The translations under genes were made by a program, and so were the position numbers. This document shows positions 1 to 6,182 of a stretch of DNA of 6,182 bases, piece by piece. Origin of the DNA: Verrucomicrobiales bacterium (GTDB lineage Bacteria > Verrucomicrobiota > Verrucomicrobiia > Limisphaerales > SXQI01). The notes below the pieces were generated by a model, which did no database searches, was not told where the DNA came from, and was given only the letters and a program-made list of their open reading frames with translations. Every line of letters begins with the position of its first letter. Within the stretch, counting starts at the first letter, position 1. The stretch covers positions 1 through 6,182 of the forward strand of contig JAQGOX010000482.1 in the NCBI GenBank assembly GCA_028293365.1, given 5' to 3'.

Positions 1-540
1 ATCGACGCGACGATACTGCGGACAACCAACGCTTTAGGTTTAAATATCGCGACGAAGGGGGACGCTTTTTCAGAGACAAACGGCATCAAACTCTGGCTGA
101 TGACAAATGCCAGACTTCACGAGCTTCAGGGAGTTTTGAGCGAAAAGGGCAACGAAATTCTTGCTCGTCCGAGAGTTGTCGCAGCGGATGGCGTCGAAGG
201 CAGTATGTACATCGGTAGTGTCCTGCCTATTCAAGGAACGAATCGTAATGTTGGATTGGAAATGAGCGTGTTTCCTCGCACCAGAAAATCTTCGACGGAC
301 CTCACGCTTACGCTGCTTTCCACAGAAGCAGTAACCAACCCGTCGTCACAGTCGAAGGGAGTGTTCCCGGATGCAGTAGCCATTCAGACAAACTTGGCGG
401 TCGTGCCGCGCGTCCAAATTCCATCTGGAATGGGTGTCTTGCTGATTAGCGGCGCACCGGCACACAACGCAAAGAATCCCACGAATTCAGGAGGAATCGC
501 GGTATTGGTTGCTGTTGAGGCTGAAAAGTTAAACCGATAG
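1..540 (+). CDS. Secretin-like protein, C-terminal fragment (5' end outside window)
   Basis: The frame is open from base 1 to the TAG at 538-540, giving 179 residues with no stop, so the gene begins to the left of the window and the ATG at base 100 is probably internal. The fragment follows the layout of the secretin C-terminal domain. A helix (about residues 39-52, LHELQGVLSEKGNE) leads into RPRVVAADG (56-64), which resembles the secretin 'PRVVTxDNQ' strand, then a short strand MYIGSVLPI. Next comes VGLEMSVFPR (84-93), like the 'VGxxLxVTPR' strand, and finally QTNLAVVPRVQIPSGMGVLL (129-148), like the 'TxVxVPDGQTVVxGG' strand. Secretins form outer-membrane channels for type II secretion and type IV pili; related proteins of unknown role are common in Verrucomicrobiota and Planctomycetota. 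The usual closing PLLGDIPxLGxLF motif is absent and the chain ends at VEAEKLNR, so a true gated channel is uncertain. The gene converges on the permease operon. Identification rests on motif resemblance only. Confidence 0.55.
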   Translation: MDATILRTTNALGLNIATKGDAFSETNGIKLWLMTNARLHELQGVLSEKGNEILARPRVVAADGVEGSMYIGSVLPIQGTNRNVGLEMSVFPRTRKSSTDLTLTLLSTEAVTNPSSQSKGVFPDAVAIQTNLAVVPRVQIPSGMGVLLISGAPAHNAKNPTNSGGIAVLVAVEAEKLNR

Positions 541-690
541 AAATCACGAGCAGTTTAAAAACGCTCTAAAATGCCCCAGGAGCGATGGACCCGGATGTCG
601 AGTGCGATGGTCCTCCAGCGTGTAATCTATGTCAGGAATGGATCAATGCCGCGTGGCCCCGCTTAGGCCATATCGCCGGGAACGACTGTG

Positions 691-783
691 CTAATGATAA
701 ACCGAATGCTTCCGGTTCGGTCGGAAGGCAGGGGGAAGAAACCAGGCCATGACGACCAACGCGGCGATCAATTTCCTATTCAT
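691..783 (-). CDS. Possible 30-residue exported peptide, or the decayed 5' end of a gene
   Basis: An ATG at 783-781 opens a 30-codon frame ending in TAG at 693-691. The peptide starts MNRKLIAALVVMAWFLPPAF: a positively charged N-terminus, a hydrophobic core of about 12 residues and a turn with prolines, which is the layout of a Sec signal peptide or a single membrane segment. The tail is basic (RPNRKHSVYH). No Shine-Dalgarno sequence stands at a useful distance (the 8 bases before the ATG are tttacaagt-like), and possible -35/-10 boxes (TTGTCA at 823-818, TACATA at 798-793) are 19 bases apart, so expression support is weak. It could be a small membrane peptide, the surviving signal sequence of a lost exported protein, or chance. 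I do not recognise a family. Confidence 0.2.
   Translation of the reverse strand: MNRKLIAALVVMAWFLPPAFRPNRKHSVYH
701..729. other. Two mutually exclusive hairpins
   Basis: ACCGAA (701-706) pairs with TTCGGT (716-721) around a 9-base loop. The overlapping CTTCCG (709-714) pairs with CGGAAG (722-727) around a 7-base loop, with G708-C729 added if one G is bulged. Both stems cannot form at once, because each loop contains an arm of the other. Neither is followed by a T-run on either strand. The arrangement resembles an attenuator-type switch, but the stems are only 6 bp and there is no recognisable gene just downstream for it to control, so chance or a small-RNA fold are equally possible. Confidence 0.25.
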
Positions 784-816
784 ACTTGTAAATATGTACC
801 GCCAAAAGGATAAGAG

Positions 817-891
817 ATGACAAGAAATTGCACTTACGAGAAAGCCGCATGGGACCCGATAAACTCTTTCGCTCGTTTGATTCCGATTTAA
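817..891 (+). CDS. Doubtful 24-residue small ORF with a good ribosome binding site
   Basis: ATG at 817 follows AAAGGA (805-810) with 6 bases between them, a well placed Shine-Dalgarno sequence. The frame runs 24 codons (MTRNCTYEKAAWDPINSFAR..., ending LIPI) to TAA at 889-891. The peptide has no signal sequence, membrane segment or recognised motif. It may be a genuine small gene, the front of a gene truncated by a past rearrangement, or a chance match in the convergent gap. The only support is the ribosome binding site. Confidence 0.15.
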   Translation: MTRNCTYEKAAWDPINSFARLIPI

Positions 892-948
892 CCTTTTGTA
901 TCTACCGTTCGCTCTGAAAAATCAGCCGCACCTCTTCAACCTTGAGGC

Positions 949-969
949 GAGGTTTCTCCCGGAAACCTC
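949..969 (-). terminator. Hairpin directly after the permease operon stop codon, candidate terminator
   Basis: GAGGTTTC (949-956) and GAAACCTC (962-969) form a perfect 8-bp inverted repeat around a 5-base loop. On the minus strand it begins on the base after the TAG stop (972-970) of the permease gene. The position suits a transcription terminator or a 3'-end stabilising structure for the permease mRNA. No T-run follows the stem directly; the nearest is TTTTT about 30 bases further along the minus strand (920-916 region), after a second short foldable stretch with CCTC/GAGG arms. It is therefore not a textbook intrinsic terminator. Confidence 0.4.
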
Positions 970-3714
970 CTATTCATAACGAAGCGCCACCATCGGATCC
1001 GTTTTCATGCCTCGATAAGCAGGAATGACACTGGCGGCCAGAGAAGCCACCGATAAAACCGCTGCCACACCCAGAAAAACAGACATTTCCAATCCACCAA
1101 CTCCGTAAAGGTAACCACGAATCAATCGAACTATTCCGGCGGTCGCAACCGATCCTGTTACCACACCCAAACCAGTTAGAACCAGCCCCTCGGTCAAAAC
1201 CTGTTGCAGAACGTCGCGTCGATTGGCTCCCAGCGCCATTCGAATGGCAAACTCCTTGACGCGTTGCGCCACAGTGCAACTCAAAACGCCGTAAAGACCT
1301 AATGCCGCGAGAAGAAGACCCAAAACGCTGATCCCTGAGATAAAACCCGCCGCTCTTCTCGGAAAGAAATAGCGATAATCAAGATGGGACTCCATCGTTT
1401 GGAGATTGGAGCTATTAAGATCAGGGGCTAGTTCCCGTAGAGCCTGCCGCACCGCCGGAATGCCAGAACTGGCCAGCCCTTCACATCTTACCATCAAATG
1501 CATCGCACCCGGATATACCTGGTCCGCCGACCAATAAAGATAATCAGTAGGATCCTCTACAAGTCCGTGATATTTCGAGTCCTTTGCCACACCAATAATC
1601 TCAGCCCAAATCGGAGCTGGTCGTACTCCACCAGGAAGAGGAGTTCCCTTCTGGTAGGAGGTCACGCACACTCTTTTTCCCACCGGATTCTCACCCGGCC
1701 ACTTATCCCGTGCCAGGGTTTCATTCACGATGGCAACCCGGATTCCGTTCGGAGCTTCTCGACCGAACCCACGACCTTGAACGATCGGAATGCCCACCGT
1801 CCGGAAATAGTCTGACGAGACAGTGTTGGCATAGGCGGAGAAACGACGGGCAAGCCCGTTGTGGCTCGACGCGGTGCGCGAGCGCATTTCGATATCTCCA
1901 TAAATCTTGCGGCCAGTAAATCCAAGCGGACGATGCTGTGCCAGCGCGGCGGATTTGATTCCCGGGGAGGATTGAATCTTTTCCAGGATTTGGCTGAGTA
2001 TTTGTCGTTCGGTATCAGAAGATTTTCCGAGCGAGGGCACATCCAAAAAAAGTGATAGAAGAGGCCTGGGATCAAAACCAAGATTAATTGCGAGTGCATT
2101 ATGCAGACTTTTCACACAAAGGCCCGCCATCGCCAGAAGGACGACGGCTGCAGCAATTTGCCCCATCGCCAGAATCCAGAGGGTGCTGATCCGTCCGAAT
2201 TTGTTCGGTCCAGCCAAATTGCTTTTGAGTGCAAGCCCGTCATCAAATTCGGCCGCTTTTGGCGCTGACAGAAAACCGATTACGAGACCGGCCAGAACTG
2301 TTAGCAATAGAATAAATCCGATAACCCGGCCATCATAGTCCAAATTGAAATCCAACTGGTAAAACGAAATCGCATTGAAGCTTTTAATGGCAATGCCGAT
2401 TAACCGTGTTGTCCAGTAGCTCAGAATCAATGCCGCCGTCCCACCCATGGACGAAAGCAGTAGATTTTCCGTGAATAATTGTCGCAGCAATCTTCCACGA
2501 CTGGCTCCGAGCGCGAGACGCACCCCAATTTCCAAACGGCGTTTGTGCGCACGCGCGAGGAGAAGATTTGTCAGGTTGGCACATGCGAGTAATAGAAACA
2601 GCCCGCTTAAAGCCTGCACGTAGAAACCACGTTCTGCCATGAGCGCCATCTCGCCGCGAACACTCTGCTCCAAAGGGGCCAGGGTCACCGTTCTGCCCTG
2701 ATTCACATCGCGATGACTTCGCTCGATTTCGCGCGAACGCATTTGTACAGCCGAGGCCGCTGCCGGGATATTGGCACCGGGTCTCAAACGCGCACGCAGC
2801 CGCAGCCAATCCTGCCCGCGAGCGAGCAGATCATGCCCCAACCGGGCATAAATCGGTTGCACCTCGTCGATCATGTTTAGCGGAATCCATAAATCAGGAG
2901 ATCGGTCCAGTGTATCGCCACGAAAATTCTTCTCCGCGACCCCCACGATCGTAAAAACCCGATGATTGATACGAATTGTCTGCCCGATGATGGAAGGAGT
3001 TCCGCCAAAATGCCGTCTCCAATAATCGTGACTCAGGACGGCGATGGCATCCGCGCCTCGATGAAGACCCTCCCGCGCATCAAAGAAACGTCCGGCCGCA
3101 GCGCGAACTCCAAGAACACGAAAATAATCTCCTGTGACCAGTCCGACCAACCCATCCGTGGAACCGTTTCCGGCATCAACTTCAGCGGACTGAACACCGG
3201 CAGCAACAATTCCTTCGAGAACGTTAGTCAGATTGCTGAAATCCAGATAGTCGGCATAGGACAATGCCAGCGCCCTGGTGCCACTGGCATCCAAATAATC
3301 GAAACTAACCAGCTCCTCAATACGAGAGACGCCCGGCAGAGAACGCCAAACGACTGCGTTGATGAGATTAAAAATGGTGGTATTGACTCCAATTCCGAGC
3401 GCAAGGGTCAGCACGGCCACAGTCGTGAAGACCGGGTTCTTCCGAAGTTGGCGTGCGGCGTAGCGCAGGTCCTGCCAGAGCATCTCCGACCAAGGCAACC
3501 CGCGTTGGTCCCGATAGGCTTCCTTCGTGGACTCAATTCCGCCCAATCTGATCACCGCCTGCCGCCTTGCTTCCTCAGCCGTCATGCCCAAGCGGAGATT
3601 GTCTTCGAGGTGCAATTGAAGGTGGCTCTCGACCTCCTCGTCGAGTTCACGGTCATTACGCTGCTTGTCGTACAAGCCGCCGAGCCGCATTAGCCATCCT
3701 CGAAGTGTTCTCAT
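970..3714 (-). CDS. ADOP-family duplicated FtsX/MacB-like permease, complete
   Basis: This 914-residue inner-membrane protein matches the Acidobacterial duplicated orphan permease family: two MacB-like permease units in one chain. Residues 1-93 form a soluble, charged helical prefix (ELDEEVESHLQLHLEDNLRL, MTAEEARRQAVIRLGG, then WQDLRYAARQLRKNP), typical of permeases found near PadR-type regulators. Unit one has a membrane segment at about 97-120 (VLTLALGIGVNTTIF), a periplasmic core domain at about 125-345 and segments near 365-388, 414-436 and 464-485. Unit two has a segment near 511-534, a second periplasmic core at about 545-780 and segments near 788-812, 842-864 and 876-898. The FtsX coupling motif appears twice: RRLEIGVRLALGASRGRLL (392-410) and RVKEFAIRMALGANRRDVL (818-836). 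MacB relatives work with an ATPase to move signals or substrates across the envelope; here no ATPase is encoded and the substrate is unknown. ATG at 3714 is chosen because it precedes the full prefix domain. It lies 9 bases after the upstream permease stop, in the same frame, with at best a weak GAAAAG ribosome site, so coupled translation is likely. The link after unit one (SAPKAAEFDDGLALKSNL) departs from the usual PALxASR form. Confidence 0.92.
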   Translation of the reverse strand: MRTLRGWLMRLGGLYDKQRNDRELDEEVESHLQLHLEDNLRLGMTAEEARRQAVIRLGGIESTKEAYRDQRGLPWSEMLWQDLRYAARQLRKNPVFTTVAVLTLALGIGVNTTIFNLINAVVWRSLPGVSRIEELVSFDYLDASGTRALALSYADYLDFSNLTNVLEGIVAAGVQSAEVDAGNGSTDGLVGLVTGDYFRVLGVRAAAGRFFDAREGLHRGADAIAVLSHDYWRRHFGGTPSIIGQTIRINHRVFTIVGVAEKNFRGDTLDRSPDLWIPLNMIDEVQPIYARLGHDLLARGQDWLRLRARLRPGANIPAAASAVQMRSREIERSHRDVNQGRTVTLAPLEQSVRGEMALMAERGFYVQALSGLFLLLACANLTNLLLARAHKRRLEIGVRLALGASRGRLLRQLFTENLLLSSMGGTAALILSYWTTRLIGIAIKSFNAISFYQLDFNLDYDGRVIGFILLLTVLAGLVIGFLSAPKAAEFDDGLALKSNLAGPNKFGRISTLWILAMGQIAAAVVLLAMAGLCVKSLHNALAINLGFDPRPLLSLFLDVPSLGKSSDTERQILSQILEKIQSSPGIKSAALAQHRPLGFTGRKIYGDIEMRSRTASSHNGLARRFSAYANTVSSDYFRTVGIPIVQGRGFGREAPNGIRVAIVNETLARDKWPGENPVGKRVCVTSYQKGTPLPGGVRPAPIWAEIIGVAKDSKYHGLVEDPTDYLYWSADQVYPGAMHLMVRCEGLASSGIPAVRQALRELAPDLNSSNLQTMESHLDYRYFFPRRAAGFISGISVLGLLLAALGLYGVLSCTVAQRVKEFAIRMALGANRRDVLQQVLTEGLVLTGLGVVTGSVATAGIVRLIRGYLYGVGGLEMSVFLGVAAVLSVASLAASVIPAYRGMKTDPMVALRYE

Positions 3715-3723
3715 AGGAACTTT

Positions 3724-6182
3724 TCATTCATAACGAAGTGCCTCCATCGGATCGACTTTGGCCGCGCGTCGTGCGGGTAAGTAACAGGCCGCGAGTGCTA
3801 CACAGAGCAGGAGCAGCACCACTCCACTGAAAACCGCAGGGTCGGTCGGGCGAACCTCGTAGAGTTGGTGCTGGAGCAAACGCATGAGGTAAAACGCGGC
3901 CAGCGCGCCCAGGCCAATACCAATGGCTGCCAGTCGGATTCCGGCGCGCATGATCATATTGATCACCTGACTGCGCCCTGCGCCGATGGCAATACGAATA
4001 CCAATCTCGCGAGTGCGCCTCGCCACCGAATAAGCCAGCACCCCATAAATTCCGAGAGCGGCCAGAATCAACCCCACCACTGAGAAGACAATCAGATAAC
4101 TCATATAGGTACGCTGTGCTTCCGTGGAATCGTAGAGCGTTTTGCGGGCAACCTCGAACCAGGGCGTGGTCATCGAACTCTCTACTGATTTTATAATTTC
4201 CCGGATCGGGGGAATCAGTTTTTCCGGATCACCTTCCGTGCGCAGAAGGAAATAGGGGCCATACCCTCCACCGTGCGCGTCCGCGTGGTACGGGCGATAA
4301 AAGGTCGGCTCGATTTCATCAATCGAAAGCTGTCGAAAGCCGATCCGGGCATCTCTGACGACGCCGATGACTTCGTACAATCTGCCGCTCTTGTCACAGA
4401 ACTTTTTATTGAGCGCGTTTTCCCCAGGCCAGCAGAACCGGGCCATCGTCTGATTCACGATGACCGTTCCCACCCTGTTACCGATATCAGCCTTTTCAAA
4501 ATACCTTCCCGCGAGCAAGGGAATACCCACCGCGCGGAAAAGATCGCTGTCGCCCACGCCGGTTCCAGCGGGCAGAAGGCCAATCGATTTTTCCTGGCCT
4601 TCGAGCGTATAACCGAGTTCAAAGAAATCGATTTTGTAAATGCCGGCAGCCTTGACGCCGGGCAGCGCCGCAAATCTATCGTGCAATTCGTCGTAAAGAG
4701 CTTGGTAAACTGCTGCTGCGCGGTCTGAAAAATAGTATTTCTCACCTCGCAACAGTCCCGGATGAACTATTAAGACATTTTCAAGATCGAAGCCCATGTT
4801 GGCATGAAGAAGTCGATCAACACTTTTGATCATCAGCCCTGCGCCCGTCAGCAATATGAGGGAAAGCGCAACTTCGGTTATAACCAAGGCTCCGCGGTAG
4901 CGACGCCATCCGAAGCTCATCGTAGCACCGGTTCCTGCCTGCTTCAGGGAATCACTGACAGAACTCCGGCTCGCATGCAGCGCCGGGACCAACCCGAACA
5001 CGAGCGCTGTCAGGCCAGAGACCAAAAGGCTCCCCATCAGCAAGGACGAATCAAGGTGGATCGGTTTCAAGCGCGGTATGGTTTCGGGAATCAATGAAAT
5101 CAGCACTTTCATTCCGAAAATCGCAACGAAGAGCCCGCCGAGCGCACCTAGTGCCGCCAGAAGAACGCTCTCAGTCAGGAGCTGCCGCATCAACCGGACC
5201 CGTCCGGCTCCGATGGCGGCACGAATCGCCAATTCCTGCTGCCGGTTTTCGGTTCGGGCGAGCATTAAGTTCGCGACATTCACGCAGACGATCAAAAGCA
5301 CGAAACTGATCGCCGCCAGCAGAGCCCAGAGCGTGCGCTGGAGATCATCAGCACCATAGTGCGTTTGAGTGAATTCATGCCGGAGCGGGCGCATCAAAAT
5401 ACCGAATCCTCCTCCGCGTCTATGCCATGTATCCTCATAGCGCGATGGATTCGCTCTCAATAATTGTCTTGCGATCAGGTCCAGCATTGCCTGCGTCTTC
5501 GCCGCCGTGATGCCCGGTTTCAGCCGGGCGAACATTCTTATATTGGCGGATTCCTCTCGCGGATTCGGGCTCTCGACTGGCACCCAGAATTTTGGAGAAG
5601 CACCTTCTGGAAATTGAAAATGGGGAGGCATCACACCGGTAATCGTGAGATGACGTTCACCCAGTTCGATTGTTTTGCCGAGCACGTATGGATCACCGCC
5701 GTAACGCGTTTGCCAGAACGAGTAGCTCAACACTGCCGCCGTATCTCGATTCAAAGTTCTCTGGTCTATCATTCTGGCTGATTCCCCGTTAGCGAAAGTG
5801 TGACCAAGAATCGGTCGGATATTCCATGCTCTAAAAAAATTCGAGGAGACCGCCACTCCGGGCAGATTTTCAATGAAATCCGCACCTTTTCTTTCTAAAT
5901 ACAACCCCTCCCACCAAACAACTTCTGAAAAGAACTCTTTCTTTGTCCTGAGCATTTCCACTGACTCGGCGTTTAGGCCACCAAAACCTGGCACATCCTT
6001 GTTGTTGTGGGTTCGCTCACCTATCTGAATCAGACGGTCCGGTTCTGGTCCGGGCAGTGGATTAAAAATCACTATGTTGATAACGCTAAAAATCGCCGTG
6101 GTAGCTCCAATTCCGAGCGCCAATGTGAGCACAACTACCGTGGTGAAGCCTCGGTTCTTGAGCAGCATTCGGGTGGCGTAAC
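3724..6182 (-). CDS. ADOP-family duplicated FtsX/MacB-like permease, 5' end outside window
   Basis: The frame stays open through the right edge: before the Met at 6168 the codons read Y-A-T-R, preceded by a partial codon xGT. This matches L-R-Y-A-A-R in the neighbouring permease, with this Met aligned to its Gln89. The true start is therefore beyond the window, about 10 residues away in a short form or about 85-90 if a prefix domain is present. 818 complete residues are visible. Numbered from that Met, membrane segments lie near 9-33, 280-304, 331-360, 374-397, 425-448, 690-714, 742-762 and 778-797, with periplasmic cores at about 38-270 and 455-685. The coupling motifs are QQELAIRAAIGAGRVRLMRQ (310-329) and RRTREIGIRIAIGAGRSQV (717-735). 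The first unit ends in the canonical PALHASR and the second in PARRAAKVDPMEALRYE. No ATP-binding domain is present. It is the promoter-proximal of the two visible operon genes; any PadR-type regulator or ATPase partner would have to lie further right. Substrate unknown. Confidence 0.92.
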   Translation of the reverse strand, partial: YATRMLLKNRGFTTVVVLTLALGIGATTAIFSVINIVIFNPLPGPEPDRLIQIGERTHNNKDVPGFGGLNAESVEMLRTKKEFFSEVVWWEGLYLERKGADFIENLPGVAVSSNFFRAWNIRPILGHTFANGESARMIDQRTLNRDTAAVLSYSFWQTRYGGDPYVLGKTIELGERHLTITGVMPPHFQFPEGASPKFWVPVESPNPREESANIRMFARLKPGITAAKTQAMLDLIARQLLRANPSRYEDTWHRRGGGFGILMRPLRHEFTQTHYGADDLQRTLWALLAAISFVLLIVCVNVANLMLARTENRQQELAIRAAIGAGRVRLMRQLLTESVLLAALGALGGLFVAIFGMKVLISLIPETIPRLKPIHLDSSLLMGSLLVSGLTALVFGLVPALHASRSSVSDSLKQAGTGATMSFGWRRYRGALVITEVALSLILLTGAGLMIKSVDRLLHANMGFDLENVLIVHPGLLRGEKYYFSDRAAAVYQALYDELHDRFAALPGVKAAGIYKIDFFELGYTLEGQEKSIGLLPAGTGVGDSDLFRAVGIPLLAGRYFEKADIGNRVGTVIVNQTMARFCWPGENALNKKFCDKSGRLYEVIGVVRDARIGFRQLSIDEIEPTFYRPYHADAHGGGYGPYFLLRTEGDPEKLIPPIREIIKSVESSMTTPWFEVARKTLYDSTEAQRTYMSYLIVFSVVGLILAALGIYGVLAYSVARRTREIGIRIAIGAGRSQVINMIMRAGIRLAAIGIGLGALAAFYLMRLLQHQLYEVRPTDPAVFSGVVLLLLCVALAACYLPARRAAKVDPMEALRYE

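Larger units (their letters stand above)
541..969. other. Convergent intergenic gap of 429 bases
   Basis: This stretch lies between the stop codons of the secretin-like gene (+) and the first-listed permease (-). No ORF longer than about 30 codons is convincing on either strand. It holds a perfect inverted repeat at 949-969, two overlapping and mutually exclusive 6-bp stems at 701-729, a 5-bp stem at 654-670 (TGGCC/GGCCA), a direct repeat of GCGATGG (582-588 and 604-610), and two very small ORFs described separately. There is no clear T-tract terminator for the plus-strand gene. The length is generous for a convergent junction, so it may contain a decayed gene or a small RNA, but the sequence alone does not decide this. 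Confidence 0.7.

Noticed and set aside
100..102. ATG at base 100 as the start of the plus-strand gene
   Set aside because: The frame is open from base 1, and the 33 residues before this Met fit the secretin-like protein, so it is most likely internal.
571..663. 30-codon plus-strand frame starting MPQERWTRMSSAMVLQRV
   Set aside because: There is no properly spaced ribosome binding site beyond a purine patch overlapping the frame, no motif, and it coincides with the short stems; it looks like chance.
680..760. Riboswitch (cobalamin, glycine or cyclic-di-GMP type) around the paired hairpins
   Set aside because: Short G-rich and CCGG stretches recall such elements, but no conserved core sequence could be matched and no suitable gene follows.
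541..969. Mobile element remnant in the convergent gap
   Set aside because: No transposase-like translation, terminal inverted repeats or target-site duplication could be found flanking the gap.
1725..2099. 124-codon open frame on the minus strand
   Set aside because: It is a different frame inside the complete permease gene, without any motif; the permease frame is continuous through it, so there is no sign of a frameshift.
2962..3693. 243-codon open frame on the plus strand
   Set aside because: It lies wholly antisense to the complete permease, whose domains are clear over the same bases. Its translation is low in hydrophobic order, has no recognisable motif and has no supporting neighbour.
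4273..4728. 151-codon open frame on the plus strand
   Set aside because: It is antisense to the periplasmic core of the second permease; the permease frame explains the bases and the alternative translation shows no family features.

Overview
The window holds the 3' end of one plus-strand gene, a 429-base convergent gap, and a minus-strand pair of large membrane permease genes that fills the remaining 5.2 kb. Both permeases match the family named Acidobacterial duplicated orphan permease (ADOP): two MacB/FtsX-like units fused in one chain, with no ATPase attached. Such tandem permeases are abundant in soil Acidobacteriota and Verrucomicrobiota. The roughly balanced base composition and the secretin-like neighbour make a Verrucomicrobiota (Pedosphaera-like) or Acidobacteriota source most likely. 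This is an inference from gene content, not a marker-gene assignment.

Layout: bases 1-540 (+) encode the last 179 residues of a protein resembling the C-terminal part of a secretin or secretin-like outer-membrane protein; its start lies to the left of the window. Bases 541-969 form the convergent gap. It contains a perfect 8-bp hairpin directly after the permease stop codon, a pair of mutually exclusive short hairpins, and two very small ORFs of doubtful status. One of these reads like a signal peptide; the other has a good ribosome binding site. Bases 970-3714 (-) encode a complete 914-residue ADOP permease with an N-terminal cytoplasmic prefix domain. Bases 3724-6182 (-) encode a second ADOP permease whose 5' end runs off the right edge.

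The two permeases are transcribed right to left. They are separated by 9 bases and lie in the same reading frame, so they are almost certainly one operon with coupled translation. Both end in nearly identical residues (DPMxALRYE) and share the FtsX-type coupling motifs, so they are paralogues, but they have diverged well beyond a recent duplication. No ATP-binding subunit, transposase, tRNA, rRNA, CRISPR array or riboswitch is visible. I see no convincing sign of a new multi-gene system; the most open questions are the function of orphan duplicated permeases and the contents of the convergent gap.
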